Assembly: GCF_900094735.1 (NCBI RefSeq) | Contig: NZ_FMBM01000003.1 | Location: 62,001-126,000, forward strand | DNA from: Saliniramus fredricksonii | GTDB lineage: Bacteria; Pseudomonadota; Alphaproteobacteria; Rhizobiales; Beijerinckiaceae | Length of the DNA stretch: 64,000 bases | Direction of reading: 5' to 3' | Shown here: piece after piece, positions 53,670-63,602 of the stretch | Position numbering within the stretch: the stretch's first letter is position 1 | Layout of the letters: each line of letters starts with the position of its first letter | The notes under the pieces: model-generated | What the model saw: the letters and a program-made list of their open reading frames with translations, nothing else | Database searches by the model: none | Told to the model about the DNA's origin: nothing | Position numbers and translations under genes: made by a program

Positions 53670-54971
53670 TCACGGACGGGTCTGGCCCGTGCCGCATACG
53701 CGGTATTTGAACGAGGTGAGCTGCTCGACGCCGACCGGGCCGCGCGCATGCATGCGCCCGGTGGCGATGCCGATCTCTGCGCCGAAGCCGAACTCCCCGC
53801 CATCGGCGAATTGCGTCGAGGCATTATGCATCACGATGGCGGAATCGACCTCCGCCAGGAAACGCTGCGCGGCGGCTTCATCCTGCGTGATGATCGATTC
53901 GGTATGGGCGGAGGAATGGCGCGCAATATGTTCGAGCGCCCCGTCGAGACCGGCGACCACGCGCACGGCGATGATCGCGTCGAGATATTCGGTATCCCAA
54001 TCCGCATCTTTGGCGGGGGTGACACGCGGATCGACGGCGCAGGTCGGCTCATCGCCGCGCACGGCGCAGCCGGCATCCAGCAGCATGGTGACGAGCGGGG
54101 CGAGATGTGTCTGCGCACAGGCTTCATCGACCAGCAAAGTCTCGGCGGCGCCGCAGACGCCGGTGCGGCGAAGCTTGGCGTTCTTCACGATGGCGCGCGC
54201 CATGGCGAGATCGGCATCGCCATGCACGAAGACGTGGCAGATCCCCTCCAGATGCGCGAAGACCGGCACGCGCGCTTCCTCCTGCACACGCGCCACGAGG
54301 CTCTTGCCGCCGCGCGGGACGATCACGTCGATGCAGCCCTGAAGACCGGTGAGCATGGCACCCACCGCCGCGCGATCACGGGTGGGCACGATCTGGACGG
54401 CATCTTCCGGCAGGCCCGCCTCGGCCAGCCCGGCGCGCATGGCCTGCGCCATCGCCATGGCCGTGCCGAGCGAATCCGAACCCGCGCGCAGAATCGCGGC
54501 ATTGCCCGCCTTCAGGCACAGGGCCCCGGCATCCGCCGTCACATTGGGGCGGCTCTCGAAGATCACGCCGATCACCCCGAGCGGCGTGGCGACACGCTCG
54601 ATTTTCAGGCCGTTCGGCCTCTCGAAGCCAGCCAGTACCCGTCCCACGGGGTCGGGCAAGGCCGCAATCGCCTCGACCGCCGCAGCGATCGCTCCGATCC
54701 GCGCCGCGTCGAGGGAGAGACGGTCGAGATAGGCGGCGTTCTGCCCGGCCTCGCGGGCGAGCGCCACATCCTCTGCATTGCGCGCGAGGATCTCCGGCGC
54801 GGCCTTGCGCAGGTTCTCCGCCATGGCGGCGAGCGCGGCGTTCTTGCCGGATTCCGGTGCGCGTGCGAGGCGCCGCGCCGCCGCCCGGGCACGGGTGCCG
54901 ATAGCCTGCATCAGGGTGCCGACATCGCCATCCCCGTGCGCTTCGCCGCGTGCTTCACTCATTGCATCCAT
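53670..54971 (-). CDS. proA: Gamma-glutamyl phosphate reductase
   Basis: Second enzyme of proline synthesis, converting glutamyl-5-phosphate to glutamate-5-semialdehyde. 433 residues. Motifs: [53 protein letters not shown] and the catalytic Cys in [15 protein letters not shown]. The C-terminal [17 protein letters not shown] is typical. proB, its usual partner, is not in this window. GAGAG precedes the ATG at 54971. Confidence 0.95.
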   Translation of the reverse strand: MDAMSEARGEAHGDGDVGTLMQAIGTRARAAARRLARAPESGKNAALAAMAENLRKAAPEILARNAEDVALAREAGQNAAYLDRLSLDAARIGAIAAAVEAIAALPDPVGRVLAGFERPNGLKIERVATPLGVIGVIFESRPNVTADAGALCLKAGNAAILRAGSDSLGTAMAMAQAMRAGLAEAGLPEDAVQIVPTRDRAAVGAMLTGLQGCIDVIVPRGGKSLVARVQEEARVPVFAHLEGICHVFVHGDADLAMARAIVKNAKLRRTGVCGAAETLLVDEACAQTHLAPLVTMLLDAGCAVRGDEPTCAVDPRVTPAKDADWDTEYLDAIIAVRVVAGLDGALEHIARHSSAHTESIITQDEAAAQRFLAEVDSAIVMHNASTQFADGGEFGFGAEIGIATGRMHARGPVGVEQLTSFKYRVCGTGQTRP

Positions 54972-55066
54972 GATCGCAACTCTCGATCCGTATGGTCCGT
55001 GCCGCTATCTATCCGAAAGCCGGGGCCGGGCGAAAGCGAAATCGCCCGGCTGTCGCGCGGTGGATA

Positions 55067-58000
55067 TCAGCTTTTCACCAGGTCGCCGAGCAGGCTCGCC
55101 GCAACCGTGAGCTTCGACAGGCTCAGCCCCGAGGCGACGATACCATCGACGGAGGAGCGGATACGCACCACCTCCCCGCCGCGATTCTGGCCCCAGAGCG
55201 TCACCGCTTCCGATCCCGTCACATCGCGGATATCGCCGGCGATCTCGGCGGTGAGCCGGCGATGGGCGAGGGCGACGCCGCTGATGGCGCGGTCGAGGGC
55301 GAGGCCGTCATAGTAATCCGAGATCGTCACCTCACGCCCCTGCGCCACGAGTGCGCTGAGCTTGAACGTGTCGTCAACCGCGAAATAGGTGCTCGCGATC
55401 TCGGAGATCGGGCGCCCGGTCTCCTCGGCGATCTGCACGATATCCGGTCCCGCGAAGAGGATCGGCAGGGCGGTCAGACGCTGGGCGAGATCGGGATCGA
55501 CATCCTTGCCGGCAAGCGCGCGGGCATTGTCACGCCACAGTTTCAGCGAGGCTTCCGGCAGGGTCGTCTCAAGCGAATCGCGCAAGGCCGCGATGCCGTC
55601 GCGGAAACGCGTGATGATTGCTTCCAGCGGCTCGTTGCCGAAATCGACATGGCGGATGAACCAGGCAATCCGGTTGAGCGTCAGATCCTGCACCTGCGCG
55701 TAGAGCGAGAGCTGCAACTCACCCGCGATACGGTTGTCGCAGGAATCGAGCGCCTGGTTGAGCCCGATCGTGTCGAAGGTCTCGCGCACCGTGGCATAGG
55801 CCGCCGCGATGGTGGCGCCATCCGCGCCGGTCTCGTCGACGAGGCGGGCGATCACAGTGGCGCCGCCGCGATTGACGATGGCGTTGGACAATTGGGTGGC
55901 GATGATCTCGCGCCGCAGCCGATGATTCTCGATGGCATCGCCGAAGCGGTCTTGCATCACCTTGGGGAAGTAGCGTTGCAATTCCCGCCCCAGATAGGGG
56001 TCGTCCGGCACCGGACTGTCAAGCAGCCGGTCGTAGAGCGAGAGCTTGGCATAGGCCAGAAGCACCGCGAGTTCGGGCCGCGTCAGCCCCTCGCCGCGCA
56101 GGGCCCGCTCGGTGAGTGCGCCCTCGTCGGGCAGATATTCCACCGCCCGGTCGAGCCGCCCTTCATGCTCCATCATCTGCATCAGACGGCGCTGGAAGCC
56201 GATCTCCCGCGAGCCGCGCCGTTGCGAGAGCGACAGCGACAGGCTCTGCAGATAGTTGTTGCGCAGGACGAGCTGGCCGACCTCGTCGGTCATCTCCGCG
56301 AGGAACTTGTTGCGGCTGTCCTGCGAGAGCTGGCCGCTGCGCTCGGCCTCCGTCAGCGCGATCTTGATGTTGACCTCGACGTCGGAGGTGTTCACCCCGG
56401 CGGAATTGTCGATCGCATCGGTATTGACACGCACGCCCTTGTGCGCCGCCTCGATGCGCCCGAGCTGGGTGGCACCGAGATTGGCCCCCTCGCCGATCAC
56501 CCGGGCACGCAACTGACTGCCGGTGACGCGGATCGAATCATTGGCGCGATCACCGACTTCGTCGTCGCTCTCGCTTTCGGCGCGGATATAGGTGCCGATA
56601 CCGCCGAACCAGAGCAGATCCACCCGCATCGCGAGAATGGCGCGCATCACCTCCTGCGGGGTGGCGCGCTCCTTGTCGAGATCGAGGAGCTTGCGGATTT
56701 CCGGCGTCAGACTGATCGACTTCGCCTGCCGCGAAAACACGCCGCCGCCCTTCGAGATCAGCTTCTCGTCGTAATCGCGCCAGGTCGAGCGCGGCATGTC
56801 GAACAGCCGCTTGCGCTCTTCCCAGGAGCGGGCCGGGTCGGGATCGGGATCGATGAAGATGTCGCGGTGATCGAAGGCCGCGACGAGCTTGAGCGCACGC
56901 GAGAGCAGCATGCCGTTGCCGAAGACGTCACCCGACATGTCGCCGACGCCGGACACGGTGACGGGCTCGTTCTGGATGTCGATGTCGATCTCGCGGAAAT
57001 GGCGCTTCACCGCCTCCCAGGCGCCCCGCGCGGTGATGCCCATCTTTTTATGATCATAGCCGTTCGAGCCCCCCGAGGCGAAGGCGTCGCCGAGCCAGTG
57101 GTTCTTGTCGAGCGAGATGGCATTGGCCGTATCGGAGAAGGTGGCGGTGCCCTTGTCGGCGGCGACGACGAGATAGGGGTCGTCGCCGTCATGGCGCAAT
57201 GTATCCGCTGGCGGGATGGTTTCGCCATCGACGATGTTGTCGGTGAGCTGCAACAGGGTGCGGATGAAGATACGGTAGCTTTCCGTGCCCTCCTCCAGCC
57301 AGGCCTGACGGTCGGAGGGGGAGGGTAATTGCTTGGGCACGAAGCCACCCTTCGCGCCGACCGGCACGATCACCGCATTCTTGACCTGCTGCGCCTTGAC
57401 GAGACCGAGCACCTCGGTGCGGAAATCCTGCGGGCGGTCCGACCAGCGCAAGCCCCCGCGCGCGACCTTGCCGTAGCGCAGATGCACACCCTCGACGCGG
57501 GGGCTGTAGACGAAGATCTCGAAGAGCGGACGCGGCAGTGGCAGGCCCTCGACGCGCGCGCAATCGAACTTGAAGGAGATGGTCGAGCGCGGATGGCCGT
57601 CCTCGCCGATCTGGAAATAGTTGGTGCGCAATCCCGCATCGATGAGATTGACGAAACGGCGCAGGATGCGGTCATCGTCGAGGCTCGCCACATCGGCGAG
57701 CGCCGCCTCGATTTTTTCGCGCGTCTTCGCCTGCGCCTCGTCAGGCGTGCGCTTTCTCGCGGCATGAGGGTCGAAGCGGGCATAGAAGTGATCGACGATC
57801 ATCTCCGCGATCGCACCGTTGCGGGCCAGCGTATTGGCGATGTAATCCTGCGCATAGGCGATGCGCGCCTGACGCAGATAGCGCGCGAGCGCCCGGATCA
57901 TGGCGACGTCGCGCCAGCCGAGCCCGGCCTCGAGCACGAGCTTGTTGAACCCGTCCGATTCGGCCAGCCCCCGGAACAGGGCCAGCAAGGCCGCCTCGAT

Positions 58001-59899
58001 CGGGCGCTCGATCGCGGCGATGTCGAGATCGCCACCCGAGGCGCGCTCCAGGGTCATGTCGTGCAGCCAGACGCCCTGTTCCTCGCGCAGACCTGCGGGC
58101 GTGACGCGGTAGGTCCGCTCGTTGACCACCCGGAAACCGAGATTTTCGAGCAGTGGTACGCGCTCGGAGAGCGGGATGCTGGCGCCCCGGGAGAAGACCT
58201 TGAGATTGACCCGCGTGAGCGGATCACCTTCGCGCCGATACAGATCCACCGCGCGCGGGCGCTCATCCGAAAGACGCTCCAGCGAGCCGATATCGCGAAT
58301 CGCGTCACGGGCATCGAACGCCTCGCGATAGGCGGCATTGAACGCATCCGCATAAGTATTGGCGAGCTGGCGCGCGCGGGCACCGCCGAGCTGGTCCATC
58401 AGCTCCTCGCGCAAGGCGTCGCCCCAGGTGCGCACGATGGCGCTGACGCCTTTTTCCAGCACCGCGCGATCGATCACCGGGGTCTCACCCTCGTCGCGCC
58501 CGATGATCACATGGGTGCGCGCGAGCATGCCTTCGGGATAGGCGGGGTAGGCCGCCGAGGGGCGCCCTTCGAACACGCCGGCGAGGAACTGGGTGACCCG
58601 GCGGCGGACATTGGTGTCGTAGCGATCCTTGGGGATGAAGACGAGTACGGAGACGAAGCGGTTGAAATTGTCCGGGCGCGCCAGAACGCGCACACGCGGG
58701 CGATCCGACAGGCTCATGATCTCCAGCGCGAAGGCGTAGAGCGTATCCTCCTCGACCTGGAAGAGTTCATCGCGCGGATAGCTCTCAAGCACGTTGAGCA
58801 GCGCGCGCCCGGCATGGCTTTTCGGATCGAACTCGGCCCGCTCGAGAATCTTCTGCACCTTCAGGCGCAGGAAGGGCACCGTGGCGGTGGAGCCGGTATA
58901 GGCGTTGGCCGTAAACAGCCCGATGACGCGCAATTCGCCTTCCAGCGTGCCGTCCGGTGAAAACAGCTTCACGCCGATGTAATCGAGATGCACGCGCCGG
59001 TGCACGCGCGATTTCACATTCGCCTTGGTGATGATCAGCGCGCGCGGCTTTTGCAGGAATTCGCGGATTTCCGGCGTCATGATCACGAGTTCGGAGCCGC
59101 GCCGCAGCACCTTCACCGACGGATCGCGCAGGATGCCCAGCCCCGAACCCTCGACCACATCCGCCGCCGCATCACCATCGGGAAAGCGATATTCGCGCAC
59201 GCCCAGGATGGTGAAGTTGTCGTTGACGATCCAGTCGAGGAAAGCCAGCCCCTCTTCGGTTTCGTCCTGGGGCAGAGGTGGCGGGTTGTCGCGATAATCG
59301 CCGATCACGTCGATCAGCCGCGCGCGCATCTTGGACCAGTCCGCGACGGATACCGATACATCGGCATAGACGCGCTGCAGGCCGGCAATCAGGCGCTCTC
59401 GGGCCTCCGGCCTGTCGATCCGGTCGATATGGATGTGGATGAGACTCTCGCGCTGGATCGACGGCCTCGGCGCCAGCGTCGCCTCGCCTTCGAAGCCGAC
59501 CAGCTCACCCTCGTCGTCGCGCTTCACGGCGAGGATCGGATGCGCGACGAGATGCGGCTCGTAACCCTGATCGGTGAGTTCGGAGAGCGTCGAGTCGAGC
59601 AGGAAGGGCATGTCGTCATTGACGACCTGCACCACGGTATATTCCCGGCGATGCTCCTCGGTGACCATCTCGAAATCCAGCAGGCGGATATCCCAGTGCC
59701 CGGGCCGGCGTGGCGCCATCAGATGCTCATGCGCCGAGGTCGCGAGCGAGGCCAGCGCATCGGGCGTATATTGCGCCAGATCCTCCACCGGCGCGCGTCC
59801 GAACAGGCAGGAGACCATGCCGGGCGGCGTGAGCCGGCGGCTCTTGTCAGCGAGGGCCTGGGAAGCTGCCGAGAGGGGATTGGCCGCGTCGCGCGTCAT
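55067..59899 (-). CDS. NAD-specific glutamate dehydrogenase, large (GdhB/L-GDH180) type
   Basis: Giant NAD-GDH of 1610 residues that deaminates glutamate to 2-oxoglutarate. The N-terminal ACT-like half is followed by the catalytic core with KGGLRWSDRPQDFRTEVLGL, KNAVIVPVGAKGGFVPKQL and ADKGTATFSDTANAISL. The nucleotide-binding part contains VIGEGANLGATQLGRIEAA. A helical C-terminal domain follows. The length is normal for the family. One intact frame spans the whole region. It lies upstream of proA on the same strand and together with it links glutamate metabolism. Confidence 0.96.
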   Translation of the reverse strand: MTRDAANPLSAASQALADKSRRLTPPGMVSCLFGRAPVEDLAQYTPDALASLATSAHEHLMAPRRPGHWDIRLLDFEMVTEEHRREYTVVQVVNDDMPFLLDSTLSELTDQGYEPHLVAHPILAVKRDDEGELVGFEGEATLAPRPSIQRESLIHIHIDRIDRPEARERLIAGLQRVYADVSVSVADWSKMRARLIDVIGDYRDNPPPLPQDETEEGLAFLDWIVNDNFTILGVREYRFPDGDAAADVVEGSGLGILRDPSVKVLRRGSELVIMTPEIREFLQKPRALIITKANVKSRVHRRVHLDYIGVKLFSPDGTLEGELRVIGLFTANAYTGSTATVPFLRLKVQKILERAEFDPKSHAGRALLNVLESYPRDELFQVEEDTLYAFALEIMSLSDRPRVRVLARPDNFNRFVSVLVFIPKDRYDTNVRRRVTQFLAGVFEGRPSAAYPAYPEGMLARTHVIIGRDEGETPVIDRAVLEKGVSAIVRTWGDALREELMDQLGGARARQLANTYADAFNAAYREAFDARDAIRDIGSLERLSDERPRAVDLYRREGDPLTRVNLKVFSRGASIPLSERVPLLENLGFRVVNERTYRVTPAGLREEQGVWLHDMTLERASGGDLDIAAIERPIEAALLALFRGLAESDGFNKLVLEAGLGWRDVAMIRALARYLRQARIAYAQDYIANTLARNGAIAEMIVDHFYARFDPHAARKRTPDEAQAKTREKIEAALADVASLDDDRILRRFVNLIDAGLRTNYFQIGEDGHPRSTISFKFDCARVEGLPLPRPLFEIFVYSPRVEGVHLRYGKVARGGLRWSDRPQDFRTEVLGLVKAQQVKNAVIVPVGAKGGFVPKQLPSPSDRQAWLEEGTESYRIFIRTLLQLTDNIVDGETIPPADTLRHDGDDPYLVVAADKGTATFSDTANAISLDKNHWLGDAFASGGSNGYDHKKMGITARGAWEAVKRHFREIDIDIQNEPVTVSGVGDMSGDVFGNGMLLSRALKLVAAFDHRDIFIDPDPDPARSWEERKRLFDMPRSTWRDYDEKLISKGGGVFSRQAKSISLTPEIRKLLDLDKERATPQEVMRAILAMRVDLLWFGGIGTYIRAESESDDEVGDRANDSIRVTGSQLRARVIGEGANLGATQLGRIEAAHKGVRVNTDAIDNSAGVNTSDVEVNIKIALTEAERSGQLSQDSRNKFLAEMTDEVGQLVLRNNYLQSLSLSLSQRRGSREIGFQRRLMQMMEHEGRLDRAVEYLPDEGALTERALRGEGLTRPELAVLLAYAKLSLYDRLLDSPVPDDPYLGRELQRYFPKVMQDRFGDAIENHRLRREIIATQLSNAIVNRGGATVIARLVDETGADGATIAAAYATVRETFDTIGLNQALDSCDNRIAGELQLSLYAQVQDLTLNRIAWFIRHVDFGNEPLEAIITRFRDGIAALRDSLETTLPEASLKLWRDNARALAGKDVDPDLAQRLTALPILFAGPDIVQIAEETGRPISEIASTYFAVDDTFKLSALVAQGREVTISDYYDGLALDRAISGVALAHRRLTAEIAGDIRDVTGSEAVTLWGQNRGGEVVRIRSSVDGIVASGLSLSKLTVAASLLGDLVKS

Positions 59900-60014
59900 G
59901 ATCTTGCGATCCTTCTTGCCTTTGTTACGCCGGCGCGTGAGGGTGATACGCCGTGGAACTCCGCTCGAACCGGAGTTCAGCCATTCCTACAACAAAAATT
60001 GCGGAGGAAGGACC

Positions 60015-60662
60015 ATGGATTCGAAAAATGCGGGTCAAAACCCGGAAAAATCCGATGCAGCGCACAAAAAATCCGGTGAAATGCCCCCGCCGCAGGATCG
60101 CGACGACAGCGTTATGGCGCTCGACCTGCCGCCCGCGACGCTCGGGCCGGAGATGCAGGGCTATTTCGACAAATGCAACGAGAAGCTCGGATTCGTACCC
60201 AATGTGCTACGCGCCTATGCCCATGACGACACCAAGCTCGCGCTTTTCGCCGGTTTCTATAACGATCTGATGCTGGCACCCTCCGGGCTCTCCAAGCTCG
60301 AGCGGGAGATGATCGCGGTGGTCGTTTCCGGTCGCAATCACTGCTATTATTGCGTCACGGCTCACGGTGCCGCCGTGCGGCAATATTCCGGCGATTCGAT
60401 CCTCGGCGAGCTGATGGCGGTGAATTACCGCGCCGCGAAACTCTCGCAGCGCCACCGCGCCATGCTGGACTTCGCCGACAAGCTGACCCGCGAGCCCTGG
60501 GCGATCGACGAACCCGATCGCGAATCACTGCGCGCAGCCGGGTTCAGCGAGCGCGACATCTGGGATATCGGCGCTGTTGCCGGATTCTTCAACATGTCGA
60601 ACCGGATGGCATCCGCCGTCGATATGCGCCCCAATCCGGAATATCACGGCCAGTTCCGCTGA
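60015..60662 (+). CDS. AhpD-like peroxidase-related protein (CMD domain)
   Basis: Carboxymuconolactone-decarboxylase-family protein of 215 residues, related to alkylhydroperoxidase AhpD. The active-site CxxC lies in NHCYYCVTAHGAAVRQYSGD, followed by DPILGEL-like helices and YRAAKLSQRHRAMLDFADKL. The N-terminus is polar and rich in Lys and Asp. GGAGGAAGG lies directly before the ATG. It is divergent from the NAD-GDH gene; no functional link is evident. Confidence 0.9.
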   Translation: MDSKNAGQNPEKSDAAHKKSGEMPPPQDRDDSVMALDLPPATLGPEMQGYFDKCNEKLGFVPNVLRAYAHDDTKLALFAGFYNDLMLAPSGLSKLEREMIAVVVSGRNHCYYCVTAHGAAVRQYSGDSILGELMAVNYRAAKLSQRHRAMLDFADKLTREPWAIDEPDRESLRAAGFSERDIWDIGAVAGFFNMSNRMASAVDMRPNPEYHGQFR

Positions 60663-60685
60663 CCCGGCCCGCTCCGCGCTGCGCC

Positions 60686-61762
60686 TCAGACGATCCGCCC
60701 TCGCGCGGCCACGGGTATCTCACCCACCACCTCGTCGCCGCGCACGGCGATGAGGCGGTCGACCATGTTGACCACGACGCAGACATGGTTGGGGATCACC
60801 CGCACGACATCGCCGATTGCCGGCTTGCGCGAGCTTGCCGAGAGATCGAGAAAGCCATGTTCCTCGGCAAAGCGCGCGATCCTGGCCTGGGGGAATTCGC
60901 GGATCAGGCCGTGCCCGTCGAGTCCGCCGATATCGGAGGTCAGCGTCTTGGAACCGGCATCGAGAATGCCGCGCTCGGGTCCCGCACGGCTGACCACCGT
61001 CGTATAGACATGCAGGGCGCAATCGGCGAGCTCGGCCGCGCCGCAGGCGAGCATCATCCGGTCGTTGAAGATATAGGTGCCCGCACGGTGCTCCGTGGTG
61101 CCGCGAATCCGCCCGAGATTGCTCAGATTCGGCGTGCCCCCGGTCGAGATGATCGAGGCCTCGAGGCCGAGCCCGCGGATGCCGGCGAGGGCTTCGTCGA
61201 GGAAGGCCTGCGTCTGCGCCACCGCGTCTTCGGGATTGTAGAGCATGAACCCGGCAAAGCGCAGCTGCGGGCTGGCCTTGATCCGCTCCGCCAGTGCAAT
61301 CGCATCGGCCACGCTCTCGACGCCGGCGCGCTTGCGCCCGGTATCGCATTCGATGATCACTTCCAGCGGCTTGCCGGCGCGTTTGGCCGCCTCGGCATAG
61401 GCATCAACTGCCACCGGATTGTCGGCGGCGACGATGATGCGCGCGCGCGGGATCAGCGCCGCGAGCCGGGCGATCTTCTCCTCGCCGATCAGGTTATAGC
61501 TGATCAGGATGTCGTCGAAGCCGGCATCGGCCATGATCTCGGCTTCACCGAGTTTCTGACAGGTGATCCCCGCCGCGCCGGCTTCGCGCTGCATGGCGGC
61601 GAGTTCAGGGCTCTTGTGGGTCTTGATATGCGGGCGGTTTTCCAGCCCGCGCGCCTCGCAGGCCGCCTGCAGCCGCGCAATGTTGTGCGTGACGATGTCG
61701 AGATCGATGACCACGGCGGGCGTGCCGTAATCACGCGCGATGATGTCCTTGAGTGCGGCCAT
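60686..61762 (-). CDS. D-threonine aldolase / DSD1-family PLP enzyme
   Basis: Fold-type III PLP enzyme of 358 residues, related to alanine racemase. The PLP-binding Lys lies in RPHIKTHKSPELAAM near the N-terminus; further motifs are IISTGGTPNLSNLGRIRG and GTYIFNDRMML. The C-terminal beta-barrel has IPNHVCVVVNMVDRLIAVRG with the metal-site His/Cys typical of D-threonine aldolases and D-serine dehydratases. The ATG at 61762 follows GGGGGA by about 8 bases. It converges on the AhpD-like gene. Confidence 0.88.
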   Translation of the reverse strand: MAALKDIIARDYGTPAVVIDLDIVTHNIARLQAACEARGLENRPHIKTHKSPELAAMQREAGAAGITCQKLGEAEIMADAGFDDILISYNLIGEEKIARLAALIPRARIIVAADNPVAVDAYAEAAKRAGKPLEVIIECDTGRKRAGVESVADAIALAERIKASPQLRFAGFMLYNPEDAVAQTQAFLDEALAGIRGLGLEASIISTGGTPNLSNLGRIRGTTEHRAGTYIFNDRMMLACGAAELADCALHVYTTVVSRAGPERGILDAGSKTLTSDIGGLDGHGLIREFPQARIARFAEEHGFLDLSASSRKPAIGDVVRVIPNHVCVVVNMVDRLIAVRGDEVVGEIPVAARGRIV

Positions 61763-61828
61763 GCTGGTTTCCCCCGGTAGCACCTGCATTGACGTGCAGG
61801 ATAACCGGTGAGGAGCTGGCATCAACGC

Positions 61829-62260
61829 CTACTCGACAATGAACCGGATGCTGAAATCTCCACCGGGCTCGATCGATTCTGGCTCGGCCCGGCAACCGAT
61901 CCCCGCGCGCGAGGCCCGGGCACGCAGAACCGGCATCTGCCAGGGGCCGCCGGGATCGCGCAGACGCGACATGCCGAAATCGCATTCGCGTCCCGTACCA
62001 TCCCCATAACGGAAGCCGCCGCCCTGGCTGTTGGGAAACGCCGTACGCAGCCGCCGGGTGATCGTCTCGCCGGGTGCGATCACGCGGGGCATGGCTGCAT
62101 CAAGCCGCCCCTGAAATCCGCTGCCGGCGCGAAATTCCAGCGGCGCGCCATACCGGTTCTCGACGTTCAGGGTGATGATCTCCGCCAGCGCCGGACCGGC
62201 ACCGAGCATGGCCACGGACGATGCGAGCGCCACCGCAAGCAGGCGCGAAGCCGGATTCAA
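61829..62260 (-). CDS. Hypothetical secreted protein
   Basis: Protein of 143 residues with a clear signal peptide (LLAVALASSVAMLGAGPALA) and a mature beta-rich part with three Cys. I do not recognise a family. Its TTG start overlaps the DUF2244 stop (TTGA), so translation is coupled. The mature part begins with ITLNVENRYGAPLEFRAG. It may be a small periplasmic partner of the DUF2244 protein, but nothing in the sequence confirms this. Confidence 0.75.
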   Translation of the reverse strand: MNPASRLLAVALASSVAMLGAGPALAEIITLNVENRYGAPLEFRAGSGFQGRLDAAMPRVIAPGETITRRLRTAFPNSQGGGFRYGDGTGRECDFGMSRLRDPGGPWQMPVLRARASRAGIGCRAEPESIEPGGDFSIRFIVE

Positions 62261-62793
62261 ACCGGCGCCCCCTTCTTCACCCGGGCGAGCGCCGCGCCGA
62301 ACTCGCGGGCGAAGCTTTCACGCTCATGCGGGGAGAGATCGCGCGCGATCACGACGCGCTCGCCCCGCGAGACGAGGCAGATCTCCTGCAGGCCGAATTC
62401 GTCGTCCTCGCGCCGGTCGAGCTTCGTCCAGAGGGGGTTGAAGCGCTGCTCGAACTGCTCGCCGCGATGGCCGATGCGGCGCAAGAGCAGATCGATCGGC
62501 GTGAGAATCACCTCCTCCATGCGCCTGGCGGAGCGGAAGTTCAGATGGAAGGCGAGGAACAGAGCCGCGAGATCGATCCCGAAGAACCAGGCCACGGGCC
62601 AGGCGCCGAGCACGATGAAGGGGATGCTGGAGACGACTGTCGCGATGCAGCACAGGGTGAGCACCAGCCGCGTCGAATCGCGATCAAGCGAGCGATGCGG
62701 CGTGATCACCGCAGCGAAGACCGGCTCTTCCGGCGCTGTCTGCCCTGCCGGGCGCAGATCGGGGGATACCATGCGCACTACCTGTCCGAACAT
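62257..62793 (-). CDS. DUF2244-family membrane protein
   Basis: Integral membrane protein of 178 residues with two central hydrophobic segments (VLTLCCIATVVSSIPFIVLG and VAWFFGIDLAALFLAFHLNF). Around them, PHRSLDRDSTRL and FGLQEICLVSRGERVVIARD fit the DUF2244 family, which often adjoins nth or ctaG-like genes. Function unknown. A start at 62772 is also possible. It is divergent from nth. Confidence 0.88.
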   Translation of the reverse strand: MFGQVVRMVSPDLRPAGQTAPEEPVFAAVITPHRSLDRDSTRLVLTLCCIATVVSSIPFIVLGAWPVAWFFGIDLAALFLAFHLNFRSARRMEEVILTPIDLLLRRIGHRGEQFEQRFNPLWTKLDRREDDEFGLQEICLVSRGERVVIARDLSPHERESFAREFGAALARVKKGAPV

Positions 62794-62855
62794 CTTGCCG
62801 CAAACAAGTTACCTATTATAACGCGTTACGGATCAGATTGAAGGGAGGGCGCCGG

Positions 62856-63587
62856 GTGACCCAGGCGAGACGAAAAGCCGCGCCCGCGCGCGAGACCGGA
62901 TCGACCGCACCAAAAACCGCGTCGTCCGGATCCGCGTCTCCGAAACCGGTGGGGCCGAAAGCCCGCAAGGAAATCTTCGCCCGTCTGGCCAGGGCCAATC
63001 CCGAACCGCGCTCGGATCTCGAATACCGCGACCCCTATACATTGCTCGTCGCGGTGGTGCTTTCGGCCCAGGCGACGGATGCCGGCGTCAACAAGGCGAC
63101 GCGCCGGCTGTTTGCGCGCGCCGACACACCGGAGGCGATGCTGGCTCTGGGTGAGGACGCGGTGCGCGAACAGATCCGCACCATCGGCCTGTATCGGGCC
63201 AAGGCGAAGAACGTGATCGCATTGTCGCGGATCCTGGTGGAACAATATGGCGGCGCCGTGCCGCCATCGCGCGCGGCGCTCGAAAAGCTGCCCGGTGTCG
63301 GCAAGAAGACGGCCGCCGTCGTGGTCAATATCGCCTTCGGCGAAGCCACCATTGCGGTGGACACCCATATTTTCCGTGTGGCGCACAGGATTCCGCTGGC
63401 ATACGCCAAGACCGCCGACGCGATGGAAGCGGCGCTGACGCCGATCGTTCCCGCCCCCTATCGCCGCCACGCCCATCATTGGCTGATCCTGCACGGGCGC
63501 TATATCTGCAAGGCGCGCAAACCCGATTGCCCGCGCTGCCCGATCATCGATCTGTGCCGCTACCGCGACAAGACCCTGCCTTCCTGA
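62856..63587 (+). CDS. nth: Endonuclease III
   Basis: Base-excision-repair glycosylase/AP lyase for oxidised pyrimidines, 243 residues with an extra N-terminal basic extension of about 35. The helix-hairpin-helix is LEKLPGVGKKTAAVVVN with the catalytic Lys, the catalytic Asp is in IAVDTHIFRVAHR and the iron-sulfur cluster is bound by CKARKPDCPRCPIIDLC (C-x6-C-x2-C-x5-C). The GTG at 62856 follows GGGAGG by about 8 bases; a TTG at 62838 is in frame. Confidence 0.95.
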   Translation: MTQARRKAAPARETGSTAPKTASSGSASPKPVGPKARKEIFARLARANPEPRSDLEYRDPYTLLVAVVLSAQATDAGVNKATRRLFARADTPEAMLALGEDAVREQIRTIGLYRAKAKNVIALSRILVEQYGGAVPPSRAALEKLPGVGKKTAAVVVNIAFGEATIAVDTHIFRVAHRIPLAYAKTADAMEAALTPIVPAPYRRHAHHWLILHGRYICKARKPDCPRCPIIDLCRYRDKTLPS

Positions 63588-63602
63588 ACCCGCCTCCAGC
63601 GA

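Noticed and set aside
54992-58960. Two long plus-strand frames (778 and 543 codons)
   Set aside because: Both are antisense to the NAD-glutamate dehydrogenase and have no recognisable motif or ribosome site.
59574-60014. N-terminal extension of the AhpD-like protein
   Set aside because: The frame is open, but it overlaps the NAD-GDH gene antisense. The ATG at 60015 has a very strong ribosome site.
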